Source of the DNA: an uncultured Oscillospiraceae bacterium
Lineage (GTDB): Bacteria > Bacillota > Clostridia > Oscillospirales > Oscillospiraceae
Length of the DNA stretch: 64,000 nucleotides
NCBI GenBank assembly: GCA_944385415.1
Contig: CALWXC010000001.1
Span: 62,001 to 126,000, forward strand
Direction of reading: 5' to 3'
Part shown: one piece after another, positions 52,779 to 61,330 of the stretch
Position numbering within the stretch: the first letter of the stretch is position 1
Layout: every line of letters begins with the position of its first letter
Program-made: the position numbers and the translations under genes
The notes under the pieces: generated by a model
Database searches by the model: none
What the model saw: only the letters and a program-made list of their open reading frames with translations
Told to the model about the DNA's origin: nothing

Positions 52779-55088
52779 GGTTTCATTCCTCCTGACAGAT
52801 TCTTGTGGGATGGGTTGTGGAACGGTCCGCAGGCTGGGCCGGAAGGACCGCAGCCGCAGGGCATTGGTGACGACGCAGACCGAGCTGAGGCTCATGGCCG
52901 CGGCGGCAAACATGGGGGACAGCTGCAAGTGGAACAGCGGATACAGCACGCCCGCCGCCACCGGAATGCAGATGACATTATAAAAGAACGCCCAGAACAG
53001 ATTTTCCTTGATGTTGCGGATGGTGGCCCGGGACAATTCAACGGCCGTCACCGCGTCGGTGAGATTGCTCTTCATCAAGACGATGTCGGCGGATTCCATG
53101 GCGATGTCTGCCCCCGCGCCGATGGCCAAACCCACGTCGGCCCGGGCCAGGGCCGGGGCATCGTTGATGCCGTCGCCCACCATGGCCACCTTATGGCCCT
53201 CCTGCTGGAGCCGGGATACATGGCGTTCCTTGTCTGTGGGCAGAACCTCGGCAATGACATTGTCGAGGCCCAGCTGGCGGCCGATGGCCTTGGCCGTCCG
53301 CTCATTGTCGCCGGTCAGCAGCACCACCGAAAGGCCCAGCTTGGAGAATCCTTCAATGGCGGCGGCGCTGGTGTCCTTCACCGTGTCGGCCACGGCGATG
53401 ATGCCCACCAACTGGCCGTCCCGGACGAAGTACAGGGGCGTTTTGCCCGCTTCGGCCAGGGCGTCGGACTGGGCGGACACGGCGGAATCATCCAGGGACA
53501 GCTCTTTGAGAAACGCCCGGTTGCCGGCGGCCCAGGGGGTACCGTCCAGGGTGGCCCGGACGCCTTTTCCGTGGACGGCGGCAAAGTCTGTGACAGGGGA
53601 GCGGGACAGGCCCCGCCGTTCCGCTTCGGCCACAATGGCCGCGCCCAGGGGGTGCTCTGACGGATATTCCACACTGGCGGCGGCTTGTAACAGGGACGTC
53701 TCACTGAGATTGGACAGGGGGAGTACATCGGTAACTTTCGGTTTGCCCTCGGTGACCGTGCCGGTCTTGTCGAGGACGATGGTATCCACGTCCCGCAGGG
53801 TTTCCAGCGCTTCGGCAGATTTGATGAGAATGCCGTGTTCTGCGCCCTTGCCGGTGCCAACCATGATGGCCACAGGAGTGGCAAGGCCCAAGGCGCAGGG
53901 GCAGGAGATGACCAGCACCGCCACGGCAGAGGTCAGCGCCTGGCCGATGCTGTGGCCGGTGACCAGCCAGACGATGGCTGTGACGAGAGAAATGCCCATG
54001 ACCACCGGTACAAAGACACCGGCGACTTTATCGGCCAATCGGGCAATGGGGGCCTTGGACCCGGCGGCGTCCTCCACCAGCCGGACCATCTGGGCCAGCG
54101 TCGTGTCCTGGCCCACACGGGTGGCCCGGACCGTCAGAACGCCGGAACCGTTGACCGATGCGGAGATGACCGTATCGCCGGGGCCTTTGTCCACAGGGAT
54201 GGATTCCCCGGTAAGGGCCGACTGATCGACGGCCGATTGGCCCTCCACCACCACGCCGTCCACGGGCATGGCCTTGCCGGGCCGCACCAGCAGCAAATCC
54301 CCCAGCTGGACCTGTTCCACGGGAATTTCCACCTCGCCGCCGTCCCGCAGAACCGTAGCTGTTTTGGGGGACAAATCCAAAAGCCGGGCAATGGCCTGGC
54401 CCGTGCGGCCCTTGGAGCGGGTCTCCAGAAATTTGCCCACGGTGATGAGGGTCACGATCATGGCCGCCGATTCAAAATACAGCTCCATGGTGTATTTCTC
54501 TACCAAATCCATGCGGTCATGGCCCAACCCGTAGCCGATGGCATACAGGGCGGCGATACCGTAGACCACCGCCGCCGACGCGCCCACGGCAATCAGGGAA
54601 TCCATGTTGGGCGAGCGGTTCCACAGGGCTTTGAAGCCCACCCGGAAGTATTTCTGATTGATAATCAAAGGCGGCAGCGTCAGCAAAAAGGCCGTCAGGG
54701 CAAAAATCAACGCGTTTTCCGCCCCGTGGAAGATGTGGGGCAGGGGCCATCCCATCATGTGGCCCATGGACAGATAGAACAGCGGCACCATAAAGACCAC
54801 GGACCAGATCAGGCGCTGTTTCATGGATTTTAATTCCGCTTCGTTGTTGGGACGGGCCGGGGCTGTGGGGGCGGCGGCGTTGGTCTGGGGCAGGGAAGCG
54901 CCGTACCCGGCCTTGACCACCGCGTCAATGATGGGCTGGCTGTCGCCGTCGTGTTCCACCACCATGGAGCCGCCCAAAAGGTTGACATTGACCGAGCAGA
55001 CGCCGGGCACCTGCTTGACGGCCTTTTCCACATGGGCCGAACAGGCGGCACAGGTCATGCCGGTGACGGTGAATTTTTCTTTCTGCAT
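52578..55088 (-). CDS. copA: Copper-exporting P1B-type ATPase CopA, in frame with C-terminal CopZ-like domain
   Basis: The 836-residue protein pumps Cu+ out of the cytoplasm. It has an N-terminal heavy-metal domain (GMTCAACSAHVEKA, C13 and C16), eight helices with the CPC metal site (VISCPCALGLATP, 396-398), phosphorylation Asp D440 in DKTGTVTEG, the SEHPLGAAIV motif and GDGINDAPAL. CopA proteins usually end soon after the last helix (VVTNALRLRSF). Here the frame continues through a Pro-rich linker into a second heavy-metal domain (GMMCGHCAARVEKA). Located behind csoR. The start follows GAGGTGAGACC. Confidence 0.93.
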   Translation of the reverse strand: MQKEKFTVTGMTCAACSAHVEKAVKQVPGVCSVNVNLLGGSMVVEHDGDSQPIIDAVVKAGYGASLPQTNAAAPTAPARPNNEAELKSMKQRLIWSVVFMVPLFYLSMGHMMGWPLPHIFHGAENALIFALTAFLLTLPPLIINQKYFRVGFKALWNRSPNMDSLIAVGASAAVVYGIAALYAIGYGLGHDRMDLVEKYTMELYFESAAMIVTLITVGKFLETRSKGRTGQAIARLLDLSPKTATVLRDGGEVEIPVEQVQLGDLLLVRPGKAMPVDGVVVEGQSAVDQSALTGESIPVDKGPGDTVISASVNGSGVLTVRATRVGQDTTLAQMVRLVEDAAGSKAPIARLADKVAGVFVPVVMGISLVTAIVWLVTGHSIGQALTSAVAVLVISCPCALGLATPVAIMVGTGKGAEHGILIKSAEALETLRDVDTIVLDKTGTVTEGKPKVTDVLPLSNLSETSLLQAAASVEYPSEHPLGAAIVAEAERRGLSRSPVTDFAAVHGKGVRATLDGTPWAAGNRAFLKELSLDDSAVSAQSDALAEAGKTPLYFVRDGQLVGIIAVADTVKDTSAAAIEGFSKLGLSVVLLTGDNERTAKAIGRQLGLDNVIAEVLPTDKERHVSRLQQEGHKVAMVGDGINDAPALARADVGLAIGAGADIAMESADIVLMKSNLTDAVTAVELSRATIRNIKENLFWAFFYNVICIPVAAGVLYPLFHLQLSPMFAAAAMSLSSVCVVTNALRLRSFRPSLRTVPQPIPQESVRRNETMQELTIPVNGMMCGHCAARVEKAATDAGATAAKVDLEAKTVTCTVSDAALEGAIRAAITEAGYEVA

Positions 55089-55097
55089 GGTCTCACC

Positions 55098-55361
55098 TCA
55101 TTTGAGGATTTTCTGGAGCATGGCTACCAGCTCGTCGATTTTCTCGTCTCGCTGCTCCTGGGTTTCGGCAGCGCTGACACAATGCTTCAGATGGGCCGTC
55201 AGCACCTGCCGGTTGACGGTGGTCAAAAGGGCCGTGGTGGCCATAAGCTGTTGGGAAATGTCCATACAGTACCGGTCCTCTTCCACCATTTTGATGATGC
55301 CATCAATCTGGCCCCGGGCGGTCTTCAACAGCCGCAGGACCTGTTTGGGGTCTGCCATCAT
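55098..55361 (-). CDS. csoR: CsoR-type copper-sensing repressor
   Basis: The 87-residue all-helical protein has the Cu+ ligands of CsoR: C32 in RYCMDISQQL, H57 and C61 in LTAHLKHCV. The same residues separate it from RcnR and FrmR, which have different ligands. It represses its own operon and lets go of DNA when copper binds. The start follows AGGAGGTAATTCTC; a second ATG directly follows the first. copA starts 9 bases after the stop, so both genes share the promoter and operator upstream. Confidence 0.93.
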   Translation of the reverse strand: MMADPKQVLRLLKTARGQIDGIIKMVEEDRYCMDISQQLMATTALLTTVNRQVLTAHLKHCVSAAETQEQRDEKIDELVAMLQKILK

Positions 55362-55382
55362 GAGAATTACCTCCTGAAATAA

Positions 55383-55399
55383 TACCCCCCTGGGGTGTA
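55383..55399. promoter_or_regulatory. CsoR operator
   Basis: TACCCCCCTGGGGTGTA is a GC-tract inverted repeat (TACCCC with GGGGTGTA) of the type bound by CsoR. It lies just downstream of the csoR-copA promoter, within the leader, where binding would block transcription. Confidence 0.75.
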
Positions 55400-55413
55400 G
55401 TGTTCATGGCCGC

Positions 55414-55442
55414 ATTATACAACGGCCCGGGCCGGTTGTCAA
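55414..55442 (-). promoter_or_regulatory. sigma70-type promoter of csoR-copA
   Basis: Minus-strand TTGACA (55437-55442), a 17-nt spacer made mostly of G and C, and TATAAT (55414-55419): both hexamers are perfect. The strong promoter fits a gene pair held silent by a repressor. Confidence 0.8.
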
Positions 55443-55566
55443 GGGGTATGACCTAGAAAAGCAGTAGGAAAATAATGCAGGGGAACGTATAAAGACATTA
55501 ACGCCAAAAAGACCGGGCAGGAAACAGGGGTTTTTGTGCAATTCTCAATGGCTTATAGAAAACTCC

Positions 55567-55595
55567 TTGACATTGCAAAAATAGGGGGTTATTCT
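55567..55595 (+). promoter_or_regulatory. sigma70-type promoter of the dehydratase-activase genes
   Basis: TTGACA (55567-55572), 17-nt spacer, TATTCT (55590-55595), about 43 bases before the TTG start codon of the activase gene. Confidence 0.65.
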
Positions 55596-55637
55596 TAGTT
55601 TGTACTGCCTTTTTGCAGTTTTATGAGGTGATTTACA

Positions 55638-58577
55638 TTGAATAAAGAAATTCGCGTCGGTCTGGATATCGGCTCCACCACCCTCAAGGCCGTGGCCCTG
55701 GACGACACCGGCGCGCTCCTGTATGAAAAGTACGAACGACACTATTCCATGATCACGGAGAAGGCCGCCGCCATGCTCCGGGACATCGCCGCCACCATCG
55801 GCACCAGTGATGTGCGCTTTGCCATTTCCGGTTCCGCCGGTATGGGCCTGGCCGAACGGCTGGGCCTGGCCTTCCAGCAGGAGGTCTACGCCACCCGCCA
55901 GGCCGTGGAAAGCGTCCTGGGCGACGTGGACACGGTCATTGAGCTGGGCGGTGAGGACGCCAAAATCCTGTTCCTCACCAACAACGGCCGCAAGGACCTG
56001 GAAGTCCGCATGAACGGCAGCTGTGCCGGCGGCACCGGCGCGTTCATCGATCAGATGGCCACGCTGCTGAACGTGACCCCCGACGAACTCAACGATCTGG
56101 CCGCCCACTATGAAAAACTCTATTCCGTGGCGTCCCGCTGCGGCGTCTTTGCCAAGTCCGACATTCAGCCCCTGCTGAACCAGGGCGCCAAAAAAGAGGA
56201 CGTGGCCGCCAGCATTCTGGCCGCCGTGGTCAACCAGACCATTGCCGGTCTGGCCCAGGGCCGTCAGATTGCCGGGCGGGTGGTCTACCTGGGCGGCCCT
56301 CTGACGTTCCTGCCGGAGCTGCGCAGCAGCTTCGACCGGATTCTGGGCCTTACGGGCATCTGTCCCGACCACTCTCTGTACTTTGTGGCCCGGGGCGCGG
56401 CGGAGTTGGCCGACTCCCGTGTGAATCTGGAGGAGCTGGCCAAAACGCTGGATGCGGCGGTGGCGGGCAACGATTACAAGTCCTGCAAGCCCCTCTTTGC
56501 CAATGAGGAGGAGTACCAGGAGTTCAAAACCCGCCACGATGCCGACCGGGTGGAGACCGTCGAGGACCCCGGCTACAGCGGAAAGGCCTATCTGGGCGTG
56601 GACGCCGGTTCCACCACCGTCAAGGCCGTGCTCATGCGGGAGGACGAGCAGATTCTCTATACCTCCTATCTCCCCAACGGCGGCAACCCGGTGCCCCTGG
56701 TCAAGGATTTTCTGGAGACCGTTTACCGGAAATTCCCCAACATGACCATTGCCGGGGCCGCTTCCACCGGCTACGGTGAGGATATGGTCCGCAGCGCGTT
56801 CTGTTTCGACACCTCTTTGGTGGAGACCATGGCCCACTTTGCCGCGGCCAAGAAGTTCCAGCCCGATGTGGACTTTATCATCGACATCGGCGGCCAGGAT
56901 ATCAAGTGCTTCCAAATCCGCAACGGCGTCATTGACAATATTTTCTTAAATGAAGCCTGTTCCTCCGGCTGCGGCTCCTTCTTGCAGACCTTCGCCGGGG
57001 CATTGGGCTATTCCATTGCCGACTTTGCCCAACGGGGCATCTACGCCGACAACCCTGTGGACCTGGGTTCCCGCTGCACGGTCTTTATGAACTCCTCCGT
57101 CAAGCAGGCCCAGAAAGACGGCGCTTCCATTGAAAATATCTCGGCGGGCCTTTCCGTCAGCGTCGTGAAAAACGCCATCTATAAGGTCATCCGGGCCGCC
57201 AACGGCGACGCACTTGGGAAGCATATTGTGGTTCAGGGCGGTACGTTCCTCAATGACGCGGTGCTGCGGGCCTTTGAACAGGAAATCGGCCGCAACGTCA
57301 CCCGGCCCAACATTGCCGGATTGATGGGCGCTTACGGCGCGGCTCTCTACGCCAAGCGCAAGGCCACCGGCGGCAAGAGCACCGTCCTGAACGTGGAGGG
57401 GCTGGCAAAGTTCACCCATCAGGTGCGGAATATCACCTGCAACGGCTGTGAGAACCACTGTTCTCTGACCATCAACACCTTTGACGGCGGCCGCCGGTTC
57501 ATCGGCGGCAACCGCTGCGAAAAGCCCACGGCCAAGAAGGGCAACGCCGTCCAGATGAGCCTGTACGACTACAAGCGGCAGCTGTTGGCCGGTTACACGG
57601 CCCAGCCCGGCAGACGGGGCAAGCTGGGCATTCCCATGGGCCTCAATTTCTTTGAACTGCTGCCGTTCTTCCATACCTTCTTCACCAAACTGGGCTTTGA
57701 AGTCATCCAGTCGCCGGTGTCCAGCCGCAGCCTGTACCAGCTGGGTCAGAACACCATCTCCAGCGATACGGCCTGTTATCCGGCCAAGCTGATGCACGGA
57801 CATATCCAATCCCTCATCGACAGCGGCGTGGAAACCATCTTCTATCCCTGTCTCACCTACAACATGGACGAGGGCAAGGGCACCAACCACTATAACTGCC
57901 CCGTGGTGGCCTATTATCCCGAGGTCATCCGGGTCAATATGCCCGACGTGCGGAAGATCCGCTTCCTCAGCGATTACCTGTGCATCCACGACAAAAAGCA
58001 GTTCCTCAAGCGGATTGCCGCCTGTCTCCACCCCCACTGGCCCGACATCACCAAACGGGAATTGCAGCAGGCGGCGGAGGCGGCCTACCAGGAATACAGC
58101 GCCTATCTGGACAAGGTCCACCGCAAGGGCGAGGAATATCTCCGTCTGGCCAAGGAAAAGGGGCTGCCGGTCATCATTCTGGCGGGCCGTCCCTACCATC
58201 TGGACCCGGAGGTGAACCACGGTATCGATCAGCTGATTGGGGAGCTGGGGGCCGTCGTCATCTCCGAGGACGCCATTGCATGGAAAGAAGAGAAATTCCC
58301 CGTCAACGTCCTGAACCAGTGGACCTACCATACCCGGCTCTATGCCGCGGCCAAGTTCGTGGCCGAGAGCCATGATCCCAAGCTGAATCTGGTGCAGATG
58401 GTCTCCTTCGGCTGCGGCCTGGACGCCATCACCACCGACGAGGTGCGCTCCATCCTGGAGCGGGGCGGCAAAATCTACACCCAGATCAAGATTGACGAAA
58501 TCACCAACCTGGGCGCCGTCCGCATCCGGCTGCGCAGCCTCTTCTCCGCACTCAATGACCAAGGAGGTGCCCAATGA
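55638..58577 (+). CDS. 2-hydroxyacyl-CoA dehydratase activase-type protein with two ASKHA ATPase domains
   Basis: The 979-residue protein has two BadF/HgdC-like ATPase domains. The first (about 5-260) starts RVGLDIGSTTLKAVALDD and has NGSCAGGTGAFIDQM and SRCGVFAKSDIQ. The second (about 314-575) starts YLGVDAGSTTVKAVLM and has NEACSSGCGSFLQTF and SRCTVFMNSSVKQ, cysteines that in HgdC-type activators hold a [4Fe-4S] cluster between subunits. From about 660 a DUF2229-type region begins (GIPMGLNFFELLPFFHTFF, SDTACYPAKLMHGH). Such activators use ATP to fire electrons into radical dehydratases. The substrate is unknown. The start is TTG behind GAGGTGATTTACA. Confidence 0.88.
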   Translation: MNKEIRVGLDIGSTTLKAVALDDTGALLYEKYERHYSMITEKAAAMLRDIAATIGTSDVRFAISGSAGMGLAERLGLAFQQEVYATRQAVESVLGDVDTVIELGGEDAKILFLTNNGRKDLEVRMNGSCAGGTGAFIDQMATLLNVTPDELNDLAAHYEKLYSVASRCGVFAKSDIQPLLNQGAKKEDVAASILAAVVNQTIAGLAQGRQIAGRVVYLGGPLTFLPELRSSFDRILGLTGICPDHSLYFVARGAAELADSRVNLEELAKTLDAAVAGNDYKSCKPLFANEEEYQEFKTRHDADRVETVEDPGYSGKAYLGVDAGSTTVKAVLMREDEQILYTSYLPNGGNPVPLVKDFLETVYRKFPNMTIAGAASTGYGEDMVRSAFCFDTSLVETMAHFAAAKKFQPDVDFIIDIGGQDIKCFQIRNGVIDNIFLNEACSSGCGSFLQTFAGALGYSIADFAQRGIYADNPVDLGSRCTVFMNSSVKQAQKDGASIENISAGLSVSVVKNAIYKVIRAANGDALGKHIVVQGGTFLNDAVLRAFEQEIGRNVTRPNIAGLMGAYGAALYAKRKATGGKSTVLNVEGLAKFTHQVRNITCNGCENHCSLTINTFDGGRRFIGGNRCEKPTAKKGNAVQMSLYDYKRQLLAGYTAQPGRRGKLGIPMGLNFFELLPFFHTFFTKLGFEVIQSPVSSRSLYQLGQNTISSDTACYPAKLMHGHIQSLIDSGVETIFYPCLTYNMDEGKGTNHYNCPVVAYYPEVIRVNMPDVRKIRFLSDYLCIHDKKQFLKRIAACLHPHWPDITKRELQQAAEAAYQEYSAYLDKVHRKGEEYLRLAKEKGLPVIILAGRPYHLDPEVNHGIDQLIGELGAVVISEDAIAWKEEKFPVNVLNQWTYHTRLYAAAKFVAESHDPKLNLVQMVSFGCGLDAITTDEVRSILERGGKIYTQIKIDEITNLGAVRIRLRSLFSALNDQGGAQ

Positions 58578-59836
58578 GCGGCCCCAAGTTCACGGAGGTC
58601 ATGAAAAAGGACTATACCATTCTGATTCCCGACATGACCACCATCCACTTTAAATTTCTCGCCCATATCTTCCGGTCCTACGGCTACAACGTGGAAATCC
58701 TCTACAACCAGGGCCAGGAGGTGGTGGACGAGGGCCTGAAATACGTCCACAACGACACCTGTTACCCGGCGCTGCTCTGCATCGGACAGATGATGGACGC
58801 CCTCCATTCGGGCAAATACGACGTTCACAAGACGGCGCTGCTGCTGAGCCAGACCGGCGGCGGCTGCCGGGCGTCCAACTATGTGTGTCTCCTCCGCAAG
58901 GCTTTGGACAAGGCGGGCTTTGACTTTGTGCCGGTGCTGTCGCTGAACTTCGCCGGTCTCGATGAAAACGCCGTACCCTTTACGATTCCCATGGTCATCA
59001 AGGCCATGATGGCCGTCATCTATGGCGATACGCTGATGCTGCTGCGGAATCAGGTGATTCCCTACGAAATCGAGAAAGGCGCTGCCGACCGGCTCACCGA
59101 GGAGTGGACGGCCCGGCTGCTGTCCAATTTCCGGTCCACACAGCTGTTGTCCCGGCGGACGCTGCGGAAAAACCTTAACGCCATCGCCGCCGATTTCGCG
59201 AAAATCCCCGTCCGCGATGAACAGCGGGTCAAGGTGGGTGTGGTCGGTGAGATCTACGTAAAATACGCGGCCCTGGGCAATAATAATCTGGAACAGTTCC
59301 TCTATGAGCAGGGCTGTGAAACCATGGTGCCGGGTCTGTACGACTTCATCATGTACACCATGCAGAACTCCCTGGAGGACGACGCACTCTACGGCAGCAG
59401 CAAATGGAAACACTTCCTCCATGTGCAGATCGTCAAGTTCCTCAACGGCATCCGCAACGAAATGCGCAAGGCCGCCATGGACCACGGCTTTACAGCACCC
59501 TCGGAGTTTTCCCACCTGCTGGACCTGGCCGCCAGCGTCATCGGCCGGGGCTGCAAGATGGGTGAGGGCTGGCTGCTGTCCGGTGAGATGATGGAGCTGG
59601 CCGAGCTGGGTTATGCCAATATCATCACCGTCCAGCCCTTCGGCTGCCTGCCCAACCACATCGTGGCCAAGGGCATGGCCCGGACGGTCAAAGAAAAGTG
59701 TCCCCAGGCCAATATTGTGGCCATCGACTACGACCCCGGCGCAACGCGGGTCAATCAGGAAAACCGCATCAAATTGATGCTGTCCATTGCACGAGAAAAC
59801 CTCAAGCAGCAGGAGCAGGAACCGGCCCTGGTATAA
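58574..59836 (+). CDS. 2-hydroxyacyl-CoA dehydratase-like protein (separate C-terminal part of the activase system)
   Basis: The 420-residue protein continues the homology of the upstream product: in many clostridia the activase-related protein is a single chain of about 1,400 residues ending in this part. Cys-containing segments HNDTCYPALLCIGQMMDAL, SQTGGGCRASNYVCLL and VQPFGCLPNHIVAKGM resemble the cluster ligands of HgdA/HgdB-like dehydratases. The ATG overlaps the upstream stop as ATGA and has AAGGAGGTGCCC just before it, so this is a true gene split and not a frameshift. Confidence 0.85.
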   Translation: MSGPKFTEVMKKDYTILIPDMTTIHFKFLAHIFRSYGYNVEILYNQGQEVVDEGLKYVHNDTCYPALLCIGQMMDALHSGKYDVHKTALLLSQTGGGCRASNYVCLLRKALDKAGFDFVPVLSLNFAGLDENAVPFTIPMVIKAMMAVIYGDTLMLLRNQVIPYEIEKGAADRLTEEWTARLLSNFRSTQLLSRRTLRKNLNAIAADFAKIPVRDEQRVKVGVVGEIYVKYAALGNNNLEQFLYEQGCETMVPGLYDFIMYTMQNSLEDDALYGSSKWKHFLHVQIVKFLNGIRNEMRKAAMDHGFTAPSEFSHLLDLAASVIGRGCKMGEGWLLSGEMMELAELGYANIITVQPFGCLPNHIVAKGMARTVKEKCPQANIVAIDYDPGATRVNQENRIKLMLSIARENLKQQEQEPALV

Positions 59837-59859
59837 GGGCCACAGGGAAAGGAGCACCC

Positions 59860-60714
59860 ATGACGAAAGAACAACTGACCGAGCGGTTGCAGCAGGGACC
59901 GCTGATTCTCGATGGCGCCACCGGCTCCAATCTGATGCTGGCCGGTATGCCCAGGGGCGTGTCCACGGAATTGTGGGTGCTGGAGCACCGGCAGGCATTG
60001 ATCGATTTGCAGCGGGCCTATGTGGCCGCCGGGTCCCAGGTGGTCTACGCCCCCACGTTCCAGGCCAACCGGGTCAGTATGCCCGAGGCCGATATTCCGT
60101 CCCTGATTCCCTCCCTGGTGGCCGTCAGCCGGGAAGCCGTGGGCGGTCAGGTGCTGGTGGCCGGTGACGTGAGCACCACGGGCCGTATGGCCCCGCTGGG
60201 TCCCGTCACCTATGACGAACTGGTGGAGTGCTATATGGAGGCCATTACGGCCCTCAAGCGGGCCGGGGTGGACTATATCGCCGCGGAAACCCTGATGACC
60301 GTGGAGGAAGCCACGGCCATTCTGGACGCCGCCAACGCCGTGACGGACCTGCCGGTGGTGGTGTCCATGACCATCGAAGCCGACGGCGGCTTGCTGTTCG
60401 GCGGCAATATCTTTGATGCCTGTGAGCAGTTGGAAGCCATGGGCGCGGCGGCGGTGGGCATCAACTGCGCCGTCGGTCCCGACCAGCTGACCAGTATCAT
60501 CCGGACCCTCCGGGAGCGGGTCACGGTGCCCATTATCGCCAAGCCCAACGCCGGAATGCCGGAGATCAACGACCAGGGCGTGGCGGTCTATTCCATGGGG
60601 CCGGAGGTGTTCGGACAGCATATGGTGGCCTTGCGGGACGCGGGGGCGTCGCTGTTGGGCGGCTGCTGCGGAACCAATCCGGAGTATATCCGCGCTATGT
60701 GCCAGAGTTTGTAA
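59860..60714 (+). CDS. Homocysteine S-methyltransferase-domain protein
   Basis: The 284-residue TIM-barrel matches the homocysteine-binding domain of MetH and of BhmT/MmuM: LILDGATGSNLMLAGMP at the N-terminus, VVYAPTFQANRV, and the three zinc cysteines in GINCAVGP and LLGGCCGTNPEYIRA. It lacks the folate, cobalamin and activation domains of MetH. It may use S-methylmethionine or a separate corrinoid protein as methyl donor. ATG at 59860 follows GGGAAAGGAGCACCC, 23 bases after the dehydratase-like gene. Confidence 0.88.
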   Translation: MTKEQLTERLQQGPLILDGATGSNLMLAGMPRGVSTELWVLEHRQALIDLQRAYVAAGSQVVYAPTFQANRVSMPEADIPSLIPSLVAVSREAVGGQVLVAGDVSTTGRMAPLGPVTYDELVECYMEAITALKRAGVDYIAAETLMTVEEATAILDAANAVTDLPVVVSMTIEADGGLLFGGNIFDACEQLEAMGAAAVGINCAVGPDQLTSIIRTLRERVTVPIIAKPNAGMPEINDQGVAVYSMGPEVFGQHMVALRDAGASLLGGCCGTNPEYIRAMCQSL

Positions 60715-60717
60715 CCA

Positions 60718-60736
60718 GAGTAAAACTTTTATCTTT
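60718..60736 (+). repeat. Solo end motif of the hairpin-array repeat (copy E)
   Basis: GAGTAAAACTTTTATCTTT is identical to the closing motif of copies C and D but stands alone between a stop codon and a terminator, without any hairpin module. Confidence 0.7.
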
Positions 60737-60743
60737 TTGCTGC

Positions 60744-60784
60744 AAAAAACCGGGAGTGCCGCGCTTACGGCACTCCCGGTTTTC
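60744..60784. terminator. Bidirectional intrinsic terminator between convergent units
   Basis: A 14-bp perfect stem AACCGGGAGTGCCG (60748-60761) with CGGCACTCCCGGTT (60768-60781), a 6-nt loop, an A run on the left and a T run on the right, so it can stop transcription from both sides. Confidence 0.85.
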
Positions 60785-60790
60785 TTCTTA

Positions 60791-61330
60791 TCAGCCCTGA
60801 TAATCGCGGCCCAGCTGCAAGGCCGTCTCATTGACGGTGAGCAGGTTCTGCTTCCGGGCGGAAACCACCTTTTGCAGCGCTTCGGCCATATGTCCCTCGC
60901 CCAGCTCCGGGCAATCGGCCAGGACCTTGCCCATCAGCACCATATTGGCCAGGGTGGGCATATCGTGGTCCGTGGCAATTTTGGTGGCGGGGATGTAGCA
61001 CACCGTGACATCGGTACGGCGCACAGGCCGGGTCACCAGCGTGGAATCCACAAAGATTTTACCGCCCGGCACCACGGCGTCCTCGTATTTATCCAGGGAC
61101 GGCAGGTTCATGGCGATCAGCACGTCGGGATTATTGACGATGGGGGAGCCCACCGGGTCATCGGAGAGGATGACGGAGCAGTTGGCCGTACCGCCGCGCA
61201 TCTCCGGACCGTAGGAGGGCAGCCACGACACCTGACGGTTCTCGATCAGACCCTTATAGGCCAGGAATTTTCCGGCAAACAGAATGCCCTGTCCGCCAAA
61301 CCCCGCAAACAGCAGATTGGTCGTCGCCAT
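60791..61330 (-). CDS. 2-oxoacid:ferredoxin oxidoreductase gamma subunit
   Basis: The 179-residue protein matches the gamma domain of the PFOR superfamily: [20 protein letters not shown] at the N-terminus and [21 protein letters not shown]. This subunit holds no cluster and contributes to the coenzyme A side. The order ferredoxin-alpha-beta-gamma is that of 2-oxoglutarate (Kor) or 2-ketoisovalerate (Vor) oxidoreductases; the sequence alone does not decide. The ATG follows AAGGAGGTGGAGTAA at the very end of the beta gene. Confidence 0.92.
   Translation of the reverse strand: MATTNLLFAGFGGQGILFAGKFLAYKGLIENRQVSWLPSYGPEMRGGTANCSVILSDDPVGSPIVNNPDVLIAMNLPSLDKYEDAVVPGGKIFVDSTLVTRPVRRTDVTVCYIPATKIATDHDMPTLANMVLMGKVLADCPELGEGHMAEALQKVVSARKQNLLTVNETALQLGRDYQG

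Noticed and set aside
58560..58580. Frameshift between the activase and dehydratase-like genes
   Set aside because: The second gene has its own ribosome-binding site (AAGGAGGTG) and an ATGA overlap, which is a normal operon junction.
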